A stretch of 64,000 nucleotides of DNA from Persephonella sp964519345 (GTDB lineage: Bacteria > Aquificota > Aquificia > Aquificales > Hydrogenothermaceae): NCBI GenBank assembly GCA_964519345.1, contig CAZFKX010000003.1:29121-93120 (forward strand). Reading direction: 5' to 3'. The notes under the pieces are model-generated. The model was given only the letters and a program-made list of their open reading frames with translations. It searched no databases and was not told the origin of the DNA. Position numbers and translations under genes: made by a program. Positions 44,540 through 53,395 of this stretch are shown here, piece by piece (position 1 is the first letter of the stretch; every line of letters starts with the position of its first letter).

Positions 44540-46213
44540 ATGGGTAATAGAACAACTGAAGTGGAAAGATTAAAGTCAGAAATAGAAATACTGAAAAAAA
44601 AGATAGAGGATGAAAATAGATATAAAACTATCGTTGAGAATGCAGGGGAAGCAATTGTTATCCTTCAGGGGGGGTATATGAAGTATCTTAATCCAAAAGC
44701 AGCTTCGCTTGTTGGAATACCTCGGGAGAAGCTTTTAAACTCTACTTTTGAACAGTTTATTCATCCCGAAGATAAACAGATGGTTTTAAACAATTATATA
44801 AATAGACTCCAGGGAAAACCTGCTCCCGAAAGTTACACATTCAGAATAAGGGATATAAATCTCCAGACAAAGTGGCTTCAGATAAGACCTGTTAAGATCA
44901 GTTACGAGGGAAAGCCAGCCATACTAAATTTTTTCATAGATATAACAAAACAGAAAGAGCTGGAAAAGATACTTGAAAGGACAAACTCTTTGCTTAGATG
45001 GACTATAGAATCTCTTTCAGACGGTATTGTTGTTGTAGATCTTAACTTTGATATTATTCTTTATAATCAGAATTTTTTGAAGATATGGAACCTTAAAGAG
45101 GAAGATCTTGAGGATACAACAAAATTTTTAGACCTTGCATCAAGAAAAGTTGTATATAGGGACACCTTTTTGAAAAGAATAAAGGAGCTGAAAAATAACA
45201 TTTATACATCTGAGAAAGGGAGATTGACTCTCGTAGATGGAAGGATATACGAATGGTACTCAATTCCTTTTAAGGTGCAAGATAGCGTTTATGGTAGAAT
45301 CTGGCATCTTAAGGATATAACTGAAAAGATACAGGCTGAGGCTGCATTAAGGGAGAGAGAAAAAAATTACAGAGAGCTTGTGGAAAATGTGAATAGTATA
45401 GTTCTTAGATGGAAGCCAGACGGAACCATAACATTTATAAACAGATTTGGTGAAAAATTTTTTGGTTATAGAAGGAAAGAGCTTATAGGAAAAAATGTTT
45501 GTGATACTATCGTTCCACAGCGTGACTCTGAAGGCAGAAATCTGCATAACATGATAAAGAATATAACAAAAAATCCAAACAGATACGTTAACAATGAGAA
45601 TGAAAATATGACAAAGGATGGGAAAAGGGTATGGATACTTTGGAAAAACAGACCTGTATATGATTCTGATAATAATCTAATTGAGATTTTCTCAATAGGT
45701 CATGATATTACAGAGAAAAAAGACTTAGAAAGAAAACTTGAGAAGCTTGCCACAACAGATGGTCTAACAGGTATATACAACAGGGTAAAATTTGAAGAAA
45801 TTCTTGAGGAAAGACTAAAAGATGGATCAAAATTTTGTCTTTTTCTTTTTGATATAGATAATTTTAAGATGATAAATGACAGTTTTGGCCATCACAGGGG
45901 AGACGACGTTTTGAAGGAGGTTGTTAAGCTTGTTAAAACAAGTATAAGAGATAACGATATATTTGCAAGATGGGGAGGAGAAGAGTTTATTATTCTTCTT
46001 CCAGAGTTTGGTATAGAAGAATCTTTTTTAATTGTAGATGATTTAAGAAAAAAAATATCCGATCACTACTTTGAAGTAGTTGGAAGGATAACAATAAGTG
46101 GAGGTATAACACAGGTTTTAGATGATGATGATTCCATCTCTATAGTGAGAAGAGCAGACCAACTGCTTTACAGGGCAAAAAGAAGTGGAAAGAACATAAT
46201 AATAAAAGGGTAG
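44540..46213 (+). CDS. Diguanylate cyclase with three PAS domains
   Basis: This enzyme should make c-di-GMP from two GTP. The 557 residues have a short coiled coil, then PAS domains at about 25-140, 145-265 and 275-395. A GGDEF domain follows ('LTGIYNRVKFEEIL', 'LFDIDNFKMINDSFGHHRGD', active site GGEEF). An RDND sequence five residues before GGEEF is a complete inhibitory I-site, so product feedback is expected. No membrane helix is seen, so the signal is cytoplasmic. The ATG at 44540 with GGGAGG upstream is preferred over a TTG at 44528. Confidence 0.95.
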   Translation: MGNRTTEVERLKSEIEILKKKIEDENRYKTIVENAGEAIVILQGGYMKYLNPKAASLVGIPREKLLNSTFEQFIHPEDKQMVLNNYINRLQGKPAPESYTFRIRDINLQTKWLQIRPVKISYEGKPAILNFFIDITKQKELEKILERTNSLLRWTIESLSDGIVVVDLNFDIILYNQNFLKIWNLKEEDLEDTTKFLDLASRKVVYRDTFLKRIKELKNNIYTSEKGRLTLVDGRIYEWYSIPFKVQDSVYGRIWHLKDITEKIQAEAALREREKNYRELVENVNSIVLRWKPDGTITFINRFGEKFFGYRRKELIGKNVCDTIVPQRDSEGRNLHNMIKNITKNPNRYVNNENENMTKDGKRVWILWKNRPVYDSDNNLIEIFSIGHDITEKKDLERKLEKLATTDGLTGIYNRVKFEEILEERLKDGSKFCLFLFDIDNFKMINDSFGHHRGDDVLKEVVKLVKTSIRDNDIFARWGGEEFIILLPEFGIEESFLIVDDLRKKISDHYFEVVGRITISGGITQVLDDDDSISIVRRADQLLYRAKRSGKNIIIKG

Positions 46214-46226
46214 CCTCAGAGCTACC
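46195..46226 (-). terminator. Terminator of dnaK, overlapping the diguanylate cyclase stop
   Basis: A 7-bp stem GGGTAGC/GCTACCC with a 6-base loop covers 46207-46226. On the minus strand it is followed by CTTTTATTATTATG, a T-rich run suited to termination of dnaK. The plus-strand gene's TAG stop lies in the stem. Confidence 0.75.
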
Positions 46227-46228
46227 CA

Positions 46229-48097
46229 TCAATTTACCTCTGGTTCTATAACATCATCGTCGCCTTTTTTTCCTTCTGACTTTTCTGCTCCAGACTGATA
46301 GAGTTTCTGAGCTATTTTGTTTGCAATAGATGTTACTTTTTCTATACTGGACTGTATCTTTCCTCTATCATTTGATGTTATAGCTTCTTTTCCTTCCTTT
46401 ATAGATTCTTCAGCCTCTTTTATATCATCATCAGAAAGTTTACCTTTGTTTTCGTTAACTGTTTTTTCAAGACTATAAATGAGAGCATCAAGCTGATTTC
46501 TCAGCTCTACTGTTTCTTGGAATTTTTTATCTTCTTCCTCATGTTTCTTTGCTTCTTCTATTATTCTGTTAATCTCATCTTCAGTTAATCCCGATGACTG
46601 CTGAACCGTAATAGATTGTGACTTTCCTGTCGCTTTATCAGTTGCTGTTACATGAAGAATACCGTCTGCATCTATATCAAAACATACCTCTATCTGTGGG
46701 ACGCCTCTTGGTGCTGGTGGAATATCTGTCAGGAAAAACTTGCCAAGGGACTTGTTTTCTTTGGCCATTTTTCTTTCACCCTGAAGAACGTGTATTTCAA
46801 CCTGAGTCTGGTTATCAGCAGCTGTTGTGAATATCTCACACTTCTTTGTAGGTATAGGCGTATTTCTTGGAATCAGTACAGTCATAACACCTCCAAGAGT
46901 TTCTATACCAAGTGAAAGAGGTGTTACATCAATCAGGAGAACATCTTTAACCTCACCTGCAAGAACACCGCCCTGTATGGCAGCTCCTATAGCTACAACC
47001 TCATCAGGATTAACACCCTTGTGTGGTTCTTTTCCAAAGAACTCCTTTATCTTTTGTTGAACAAGCGGTATTCTTGTTGAACCACCAACAAGAACAACAT
47101 CATCTATATCTGATGGTGTTAGTTTTGCTTCTTCAAGAGCTCTTTTTACTATATTCATTGTTCTATCAACAAGATCTTTTATCATTTCTTCAAGTCTTGC
47201 TCTTGTCAGCTTTTTCTCAAGATGGAGAGGCTGGTTTGTGTTTGGATCTATTGTAATAAAAGGTAAATTAATTTCTGTTTCCATCTTAAATGAGAGTTCC
47301 TTTTTTGCCTGTTCTGCAGCCTCTTTTAGTCTTTGGAATGCTGTTTTGTCCTGTTTTAGATCGATTCCATGATCTTTTTTAAATTCTTCAAGAAGCCAGT
47401 TTATTATTCTTGCGTCTATATCTGATCCTCCAAGATGGGTATCACCATCTGAAACCTTAACCTCTATTACCCCATCTCCTCCTTCAAGAATAGAAACATC
47501 AAAAGTACCTCCACCAAAGTCATAAACGAGTATCTTTACATCAGATTTTTTGTCCAGACCGTAGGCAAGGGCTGCTGCCGTAGGTTCGTTGATTATTCTT
47601 TTAACTTCCAGACCTGCTATCTTACCTGCATCTTTTGTAGCCTGTCTCTGCCTTTCGTTAAAATAAGCCGGAACTGTAATAACAGCTTCAGTTATCTTTT
47701 CGCCAAGATAATTCTCAGCAGCTTCTTTAAGTTTCTTTAATACCTGTGCTCCAACCTCTTCTGGTCTTACAACCTTTCCTGCATTTGGTACATCAAAAGC
47801 AGCGTCTCCTTTCTCATCAGAAACAACCTTGTATGGAACATGTTTTATCTCTTCCTGAACCTCGCTGTACTTCCTTCCTATGAATCTTTTTGATTCATAG
47901 ATAGTATTTTCAGGATCAAGGACTGCTCTTCTTTTTGCCGGATCTCCTACCAGTATCTCGCCTTCTTTAGTCCATGAAACTATAGATGGAGTTGTTCTAA
48001 ATCCTTCTTGATTTGCTATTACTACAGGTTCTCCCCCCTGTATTACAGAAACAACTGAGTTTGTAGTTCCAAGATCTATCCCTATAACCTTTCCCAT
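46229..48097 (-). CDS. dnaK: DnaK, Hsp70 chaperone
   Basis: The 622-residue Hsp70 has the ATPase signatures 'IGIDLGTTNSVVSVI', 'ILVYDFGGGTFDVSIL' and 'DDVVLVGGSTRIPLVQQKIK'. The peptide-binding domain contains 'DVTPLSLGIETLGGVMTVLI', with a helical lid and the C-terminus 'DDVIEPEVN'. It stands alone: neither grpE nor dnaJ is adjacent. A strong sigma-70-type promoter precedes it and no CIRCE inverted repeat is visible. Confidence 0.98.
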   Translation of the reverse strand: MGKVIGIDLGTTNSVVSVIQGGEPVVIANQEGFRTTPSIVSWTKEGEILVGDPAKRRAVLDPENTIYESKRFIGRKYSEVQEEIKHVPYKVVSDEKGDAAFDVPNAGKVVRPEEVGAQVLKKLKEAAENYLGEKITEAVITVPAYFNERQRQATKDAGKIAGLEVKRIINEPTAAALAYGLDKKSDVKILVYDFGGGTFDVSILEGGDGVIEVKVSDGDTHLGGSDIDARIINWLLEEFKKDHGIDLKQDKTAFQRLKEAAEQAKKELSFKMETEINLPFITIDPNTNQPLHLEKKLTRARLEEMIKDLVDRTMNIVKRALEEAKLTPSDIDDVVLVGGSTRIPLVQQKIKEFFGKEPHKGVNPDEVVAIGAAIQGGVLAGEVKDVLLIDVTPLSLGIETLGGVMTVLIPRNTPIPTKKCEIFTTAADNQTQVEIHVLQGERKMAKENKSLGKFFLTDIPPAPRGVPQIEVCFDIDADGILHVTATDKATGKSQSITVQQSSGLTEDEINRIIEEAKKHEEEDKKFQETVELRNQLDALIYSLEKTVNENKGKLSDDDIKEAEESIKEGKEAITSNDRGKIQSSIEKVTSIANKIAQKLYQSGAEKSEGKKGDDDVIEPEVN

Positions 48098-48132
48098 TAA
48101 ACGGTACCTCCTTTTTTATTATCTCTCTAAAA

Positions 48133-48161
48133 AATATAATATTTTAGTTAACTATTGTCAA
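48133..48161 (-). promoter_or_regulatory. Sigma-70-type promoter of dnaK
   Basis: On the minus strand TTGACA (perfect -35), 17 bases, TATATT. It lies about 36 bp before the dnaK ATG, with AAGGAGG as ribosome site in between. The consensus quality fits high basal expression. Confidence 0.8.
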
Positions 48162-48240
48162 TATTTTTTATATCACTACACATATATTTTTTAGATTAAT
48201 ATCTCTGCCGAAAAGATAAAAAAAATTCCAGGGAGAAAAA

Positions 48241-48750
48241 ATGAGATTAGCCTATATAAATTTCCTTATAGAGGATGAAAACTATAGAGCAGGTGTTCTC
48301 TTAACTGATGAAACCACAAAACCTGTCGAGTTTAGAATAACCACAAATCTTAATATTGATCAGCTTCAGGAAATACTTTATGGTGAATCTTTAAAAGAAG
48401 TACTGTACAAAGAAAGATTTACAGTTCAGCTATTGAATGCTCTTCAGGAGGAGTACGATATTGTTCTTGTTAAAGATAGATCTCTTTTTTCTATAAGGAA
48501 AGAGATAGAAAAACCTGTCGTTCATATACAAAAATACGAGTATTTTATGCCTCTTAATAGATTGAGTCATAAGGTGGTTAATCTTCAGGAAAGGTATGAA
48601 CCTCTGTATATAACGATCTCTCCTCAAGATGAAAAGAAACTCGTCTCTATATCTCATCAACTAAATGATATGTACAGAAACTTTAACATAATGGAACCTT
48701 TTGACCGAATAGAAAAAGCGATTAAATACCTCTCGGAAAAGGGTCAATAA
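48241..48750 (+). CDS. Unknown 169-residue protein coupled to a SNF2-type helicase
   Basis: I do not recognise the family. The protein is mixed alpha/beta, with no signal or membrane segment. It starts 'MRLAYINFLIEDENYRAG' and ends in a helix. The TAA stop overlaps the ATG of the helicase gene (TAATG), so the two are translated together and the products may form a complex. GGGAG precedes the ATG. The 143-bp region to dnaK is AT-rich and should hold its promoter, but no clear plus-strand one is seen. Confidence 0.75.
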   Translation: MRLAYINFLIEDENYRAGVLLTDETTKPVEFRITTNLNIDQLQEILYGESLKEVLYKERFTVQLLNALQEEYDIVLVKDRSLFSIRKEIEKPVVHIQKYEYFMPLNRLSHKVVNLQERYEPLYITISPQDEKKLVSISHQLNDMYRNFNIMEPFDRIEKAIKYLSEKGQ

Positions 48751-50438
48751 TGATTGATATAACCAATAATTTGGTAGAAGATCTAAATGTGAAAACTCTT
48801 CCTTTTTTTTGCGGTTTTATATGCGAAATATCTGAAAATCTTGTTAGATCTATTCCTGAGGTTAAAAATATAGGAAAGACCTTTATAAAAAAAGATAGGT
48901 ATATAAATAAAATTCTCAGCGGTTCTCCGGAAAAGATGAAAATTTCAAAGAAAGAATATAAAAATCTTTCTATTTTTGACCTTTTAAAACCTGTGTTGAT
49001 GCCCTCTATAGATTTTGATATTCCGCAAAATCTTACATTTCCACACAAACTTTTCAATTATCAGATACAGGGAATAAAATTTTTAATAAATAACAGATCA
49101 GCCCTGCTTGCTGATCAGATGGGAACAGGAAAAACAGTTATGTCAACGACAGCATTAAGAATTCTTTTTATGAAAGGAGATATAAGAAAGGCTGTTGTTG
49201 TTGTTCCTTCGAACCTTATCTCAGTATGGGAAGAGCACCTTAGACTTTGGTCTCCAGAAATACAGTTCATAACTGTCAGCGATAATAAAGAAGGAAGGAG
49301 AATTCTGTGGAGTATAGATTCTCATCTTTATCTTGTAAGTTATGACAGTCTCAAAAACGATTATAAATACTATAGAGATTATCTTGAAAAATTCAGACTT
49401 ACTGTAGATCTTGTTCTTATAGATGAAGCACACAATATTAAAAATCCATCAGCCTTAAAAACAAGAGCTGTAAAGTTTTTATCAAGGCTGTCTAAATTCA
49501 AGTGGGCTTTAACTGGAACACCTCTACAGAACAATATTAAAGAACTTCTATCCCTATACGAGTTTCTATTTCCAGATTCTAAAAGAAAAGAGAAAATATC
49601 GGAGGATGAAGCAAGGGAACTTATAAAACCTGTTATGCTTAGAAGATTAAAGAAAGACGTTTTAAAAGAACTTCCTGAGAAACTTCCTCCTGAAGTGGAA
49701 AGATTTGATCTTTCCCCCTCACAGAAGCTTGAATATGAACTTATACTGGGAAAAGAGATTGAAAAGATAGAAGATATTATTGATAGGTATAGGGAAGACA
49801 AAAAGTTTAAATTTATTCTGAAGCAAAATATTATCCATTCTATACAGAAACTCAGACAGATCTGTAATTTTCCTTCAAAAGGTTTCGATAGTCCAAAAAT
49901 GTCAAGATTGAGAGAGATTGTAATAGAACTGATCAAGAACGATGAAAAGGTTGTTGTGTTTACAAATTTTGTAAAGTATGGAATAGAAAAGATAGTTAAC
50001 AACCTTTCTTACTATATAAATCCAGATTATATAGTTCAGTACCATGGAGGAATGAAATCTGAAGAAAAAATTAAGGCTGTTAATGATTTTAAGCAGAAAA
50101 AAAATAAATATATATTCATTGGAACTATAACATCGGCTGGAGAAGGCCTCACATTAACAGAATCAAGTTATGTGATATTTTTTGATCTTCACTGGAATCC
50201 AGCAAAAATATGGCAGGCTGAAGACAGGATTCACAGAATTGGCCAGAAGAATAAGATTAATATATATAACTTTGTTATGAGTAATACTGTGGAGGAAAGA
50301 ATACTTCAGAAATTAGAAGACAAGAGAGTTATGATACAGAATGTTATTGATGGAATAGAAAAACCTGTTGATGAATTTGTAACAGTTGACGATCTTATGG
50401 AGTTTATAGGGATAAATCTGAAATCTGTAACAGCTTAA
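48750..50438 (+). CDS. SNF2/RapA-family DNA translocase
   Basis: The 562-residue protein has both RecA-like halves of SNF2 ATPases. Motif I is 'LLADQMGTGKTVMST', motif II DEAH, motif III 'WALTGTPLQNN', motif IV region 'VVVFTNFVKYG' and motifs V-VI 'GTITSAGEGLTLTES' with 'QAEDRIHRIGQ'. About 100 N-terminal residues before motif I are not recognised. SNF2 enzymes move along duplex DNA to remodel protein complexes. There is no nuclease or methyltransferase domain or neighbour, so a RapA-like or repair role is as likely as defence. It is coupled to the upstream unknown gene. Confidence 0.92.
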   Translation: MIDITNNLVEDLNVKTLPFFCGFICEISENLVRSIPEVKNIGKTFIKKDRYINKILSGSPEKMKISKKEYKNLSIFDLLKPVLMPSIDFDIPQNLTFPHKLFNYQIQGIKFLINNRSALLADQMGTGKTVMSTTALRILFMKGDIRKAVVVVPSNLISVWEEHLRLWSPEIQFITVSDNKEGRRILWSIDSHLYLVSYDSLKNDYKYYRDYLEKFRLTVDLVLIDEAHNIKNPSALKTRAVKFLSRLSKFKWALTGTPLQNNIKELLSLYEFLFPDSKRKEKISEDEARELIKPVMLRRLKKDVLKELPEKLPPEVERFDLSPSQKLEYELILGKEIEKIEDIIDRYREDKKFKFILKQNIIHSIQKLRQICNFPSKGFDSPKMSRLREIVIELIKNDEKVVVFTNFVKYGIEKIVNNLSYYINPDYIVQYHGGMKSEEKIKAVNDFKQKKNKYIFIGTITSAGEGLTLTESSYVIFFDLHWNPAKIWQAEDRIHRIGQKNKINIYNFVMSNTVEERILQKLEDKRVMIQNVIDGIEKPVDEFVTVDDLMEFIGINLKSVTA

Positions 50439-50448
50439 GGAGGAAAAA

Positions 50449-51837
50449 ATGCTAAAAACTAAGATTGCTCCTAAAAATATTGAGTCAACCTTTTTGCCTG
50501 ATGAGATGTTTTTTTCTACTACAGATTTAAAGGGACGGATTTTATCTGCAAACAACGTTTTTGTTAGGGTTAGCAAATTTGACAGAAATGAGCTTATTGG
50601 AAAACCTCACAACATAGTTAGGCATCCAGATATGCCTAAGATAGTATTTAAGCTTCTATGGGATTACATCCAGTCCGGAAAACCTATAGTAGCTTATGTA
50701 AAAAATATGGCAAAAGATGGAAGTTATTACTGGGTATTGGCTACAGTATTACCGATTTATAATAGTAATAGAGAAATTGAAAAATATCTTTCAATCAGAA
50801 TTAAACCAACATCTAAACTTTTTGAATATGTGCCAAAATTATATTCAGAATTGCTAAATGCTGAAAAAATTGGGGGAATGGAGGAATCCTATAAAAAATT
50901 AATGGAGATAATTCAATCTTTAGGGTATAAGAATTACGATGAGTTTATGACGGAGGCTTTAAGTAAAGAAATAATAGATAAGAAAGATTTTCTAAAGGTT
51001 GAAGATGTCTCTATGAAAAAAATATTTAAAGATAAATTTTCCGAGAATATAAATTTGGTCTTTAAATACGCTCAAAAAATTGATCAGTTGTATGACAGCA
51101 TATATGGTAAAATTTCTCACTTTGAGAATCTCGGAAAATTGTTAGAAGAAAGATCAGATAGGATTTTCAGCCTTACTGATGATATACGCCTTATATCGCT
51201 TAATTCATCGGTTGAGTCTTTCAAGCTTGGAAGTCAAGGAGCTTCGTTTTCTGTATTGTCTGCGGAAATGAGAAAAAACTCGGAAGTAGGAAACAGAATA
51301 ATAGATGAAATGAGAAAAATTACGGAAGTAATAATGGAAGATATTAGTAAAGTGGTTTTACTTATAAATATTTCCAAGTTAGAAGTCATTGCAGTCACAA
51401 AATTTCTTCATTCTATTTTAGAGGAAAAAGAAGATAGAACAGGTGGCAGTAATAGTAATCTTGAACAAGATATAAAAGATCTGATGAGTTCTTTGCAAGA
51501 TTCTTCTAAAGAAACACATACTTATTCAGAAAAAATGAGTTCTCATATACAGAGTATATATGAATACCTAAAAAAACTTAAGATACTTATAAAAAGGCTT
51601 GAGTTTTTATATTTAAATGGGATGGTGGAATCTGCTCATCAGACTGAAACAAGTTTTTCTATTATATTTACAGAGGTAAATAAGCTTGTTGAAAGTACAA
51701 AGAATATACTTAATGACATATCTGTTCCTCTCACTGAAGTAAAGGACGAAAATAAAAACCTAAAATATGAGCTTGAAGAGGTTAGTTATAATATAGGAAA
51801 AATAACTGATATAATGTCAAATATATCAAATGTTTAG
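50449..51837 (+). CDS. PAS protein with degenerate MCP signalling tip (Aer-like)
   Basis: The 462-residue soluble protein has an Aer-type PAS domain (about 20-125; 'SKFDRNELIGKPHNIVRHPD', 'YYWVLATVLPIY'). After a helical linker comes a long coiled coil. At about residues 240-285 it has 'ISLNSSVESFKLGSQGASFS' and 'LSAEMRKNSEVG'. This aligns with the MCP tip 'LALNAAIEAARAGE..GRGFAVVADEVRKLAE' but with several key changes. It may be a receptor-like sensor that no longer controls CheA normally. AAGGAGG precedes the ATG; it lies 10 bp after the helicase gene. Confidence 0.82.
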   Translation: MLKTKIAPKNIESTFLPDEMFFSTTDLKGRILSANNVFVRVSKFDRNELIGKPHNIVRHPDMPKIVFKLLWDYIQSGKPIVAYVKNMAKDGSYYWVLATVLPIYNSNREIEKYLSIRIKPTSKLFEYVPKLYSELLNAEKIGGMEESYKKLMEIIQSLGYKNYDEFMTEALSKEIIDKKDFLKVEDVSMKKIFKDKFSENINLVFKYAQKIDQLYDSIYGKISHFENLGKLLEERSDRIFSLTDDIRLISLNSSVESFKLGSQGASFSVLSAEMRKNSEVGNRIIDEMRKITEVIMEDISKVVLLINISKLEVIAVTKFLHSILEEKEDRTGGSNSNLEQDIKDLMSSLQDSSKETHTYSEKMSSHIQSIYEYLKKLKILIKRLEFLYLNGMVESAHQTETSFSIIFTEVNKLVESTKNILNDISVPLTEVKDENKNLKYELEEVSYNIGKITDIMSNISNV

Positions 51838-51847
51838 GGGAGATCAG

Positions 51848-52171
51848 ATGAATATAGATTACATAGTTGTTCTTATTACTGTTCCAGACGGCGATACAGC
51901 CCAGAATATAGCAAACAGATTAGTAGAAGAAAAGCTTGCAGCATGTGTAAATATTGTTAAAGATATTAACTCTATATATTACTGGAAAGGGAATATAGAA
52001 AATGATGAGGAACATTTACTAATTGTAAAAACAAAAATTGAGTTATTTGATAGATTGACCGATCTTATAAAGTCCATTCATCCATATACGGTTCCTGAGA
52101 TAATAGCACTACCTATTATATCTGGTTCAGAAAGCTATCTTAGATGGATAGATGAAACTGTTTACAGATAA
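51848..52171 (+). CDS. cutA: CutA, divalent-cation tolerance protein
   Basis: A compact 107-residue protein with the CutA1 pattern 'VLITVPDGDTAQNIANRLVE', 'LAACVNIVKDINSIYYWKG', 'EEHLLIVKTKIELFDRL' and 'HPYTVPEIIALPI'. It forms stable trimers; a link to copper tolerance is historical and its exact role is unsettled. The ATG at 51848 with AGGGGAG five bases upstream is preferred over an ATG at 51830 that would overlap the preceding gene. Confidence 0.95.
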   Translation: MNIDYIVVLITVPDGDTAQNIANRLVEEKLAACVNIVKDINSIYYWKGNIENDEEHLLIVKTKIELFDRLTDLIKSIHPYTVPEIIALPIISGSESYLRWIDETVYR

Positions 52172-52175
52172 ATGT

Positions 52176-52207
52176 TTGATACATACAATTTTATGCTGTA
52201 ATATAAT
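52176..52207 (+). promoter_or_regulatory. Promoter close to the slipin start
   Basis: TTGATA at 52176-52181 is followed after 17 bases by TAATAT (52199-52204), overlapping a TATAAT at 52202-52207. Transcription would start at about 52211-52214, on or next to the first possible ATG, implying a leaderless or re-initiated message. Confidence 0.5.
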
Positions 52208-52213
52208 CCCATA

Positions 52214-53083
52214 ATGAGATTATTAAAAGAACTTATAACGGTTTTAATATACCTTGCAATATTTGCTTTAGCAGCAGGAGGTTTTGATCTTTTACCAAAA
52301 ATACTCAATTTTTTAAAGGGGTTAGGTATGGCACCGTCAATAATTGTTTTATTAGTACTGATAATAATATTTCTTGCAGCTGCTATAAGAATTCTTCCTG
52401 AGTATGAAAGAGGTGTTGTTTTCCGTCTTGGAAGGGTTATTGGAGCAAAAGGACCAGGGCTTATTATTCTTATACCATTTATAGATAAGATGGTCAGAGT
52501 TTCCTTAAGGGTAGTTACTCTTGATGTTCCAACGCAGGATATTATTACAAAGGATAATGTTTCTGTAAAGGTAGATGCTGTTGTTTACTTCAGGGTGATA
52601 GATCCTGTTAAAGCGATAGTGAATGTTGAAGATTATGTTTACGCTATTTCACAGCTGTCTCAGACAACTTTAAGGAGTGTATGTGGACAGGCAGAACTTG
52701 ATGAGTTATTATCCCAGAGAGATAAATTAAATATAAAACTTCAGGAAATTATAGATCGGGAGACAGATATATGGGGCGTAAAAGTTGTCTCGGTAGAACT
52801 GAAAAGAATAGATCTTCCTGAAGAACTTGTTAAGGCAATGGCAAGACAAGCTGAGGCTGAAAGAGAAAGAAGGGCTAAGATAATAGGTGCTGAGGCGGAA
52901 TATCAGGCTGCACAGAAACTTGTTGAAGCTGCTCAGCTTTTATCAAAACAGCCTATAGCTATGCAACTTAGATATCTTGAAACATTAACAACAATTGGAC
53001 AGAAAAATGCAAAGACAATAGTATTTCCATTTCCTACAGAGATGCTTGAATTTTTAGAAAGATTTAAGGAAAAAGATCATTAA
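52214..53083 (+). CDS. Slipin/stomatin-like SPFH membrane protein
   Basis: The SPFH (band 7) protein scaffolds membrane microdomains. Seen are hydrophobic segments at about residues 7-30 and 42-58, then 'AIRILPEYERGVVFRLGRVI', 'GPGLIILIPFIDKMVRV' and a charged helical tail with 'KAMARQAEAERERRAKIIGA'. The ATG at 52214 (289 residues) has no ribosome site. The in-frame ATG at 52328 has AAAGGGG six bases upstream and would give the canonical single-helix slipin of about 251 residues. I keep the long form as the outer limit. A partner NfeD gene is not adjacent. Confidence 0.88.
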   Translation: MRLLKELITVLIYLAIFALAAGGFDLLPKILNFLKGLGMAPSIIVLLVLIIIFLAAAIRILPEYERGVVFRLGRVIGAKGPGLIILIPFIDKMVRVSLRVVTLDVPTQDIITKDNVSVKVDAVVYFRVIDPVKAIVNVEDYVYAISQLSQTTLRSVCGQAELDELLSQRDKLNIKLQEIIDRETDIWGVKVVSVELKRIDLPEELVKAMARQAEAERERRAKIIGAEAEYQAAQKLVEAAQLLSKQPIAMQLRYLETLTTIGQKNAKTIVFPFPTEMLEFLERFKEKDH

Positions 53084-53099
53084 ACTGGTTTTTACATAT

Positions 53100-53165
53100 A
53101 TTCAGATTCTTCCGTGACATTCTCTCCTCAATGAAAATTAGGAGCTTCCTGCTTTATTGAGGTAT
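53100..53165 (-). ncRNA. Right end of IS200/IS605 element, possible omega-RNA scaffold remnant
   Basis: On the minus strand downstream of tnpB are an outer stem CCTCAAT/ATTGAGG and, inside its loop, a hairpin AGGA-AGC-TCCT. This is the layout of IS200/IS605 right ends, which overlap the RNA guide scaffold used by TnpB. Without intact tnpB any RNA would be orphaned. Expression is unproven. Confidence 0.45.
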
Positions 53166-53395
53166 AACTCCCTCTCCACCAGCTTCAGCTTGGGTCTGTC
53201 CAACCCTACGTTTTTTAAAGTGGTTGTCTCCACTTTTAACAGTCCTATCTTAAGTATGTTTATTGCAGAGTTTAAATCCCTATCTATTAACTGTCCGCAT
53301 TTCTCACATCTATATATCCTGTCTGATAGTTTTATATTCACTTTCTTGCTTCCACATTGGCTACATATCTTTGTCGTTGCTTCATATTTATCCCA
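53138..53395 (-). pseudogene. TnpB (IS200/IS605 OrfB) C-terminal zinc-ribbon fragment
   Basis: Reading through the GTG at 53341, the open frame gives 'DKYEATTKICSQCGSKKVN' and 'YRCEKCGQLIDRDLNSAINI', the TnpB zinc ribbon with four Cys (CSQCG, CEKCG) followed by the catalytic-Asp region 'DRDLNSAINI'. About 85 residues remain of an expected about 400. An in-frame stop lies just upstream at the junction with the other transposase fragment. TnpB is an RNA-guided nuclease; this piece cannot be active. Confidence 0.85.

Noticed and set aside
46618..47256. Several plus-strand open frames of 70-87 codons opposite dnaK
   Set aside because: They mirror the codon bias of dnaK, have no family features and lack ribosome sites; dnaK is certain on the other strand.
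48211..48225. GCCGAAAA resembling a sigma-28 -10 box upstream of the 169-residue gene
   Set aside because: No TAAA-type -35 at the correct distance and only a partial -10 match.
48098..48240. CIRCE (HrcA) or sigma-32-type site before dnaK
   Set aside because: No TTAGCACTC-N9-GAGTGCTAA repeat or heat-shock promoter is visible; a sigma-70-type promoter explains the region.
48750..50438. Type I restriction or DISARM-like defence helicase
   Set aside because: No methyltransferase, nuclease or other defence gene is adjacent, and the motifs are of the SNF2/RapA type.
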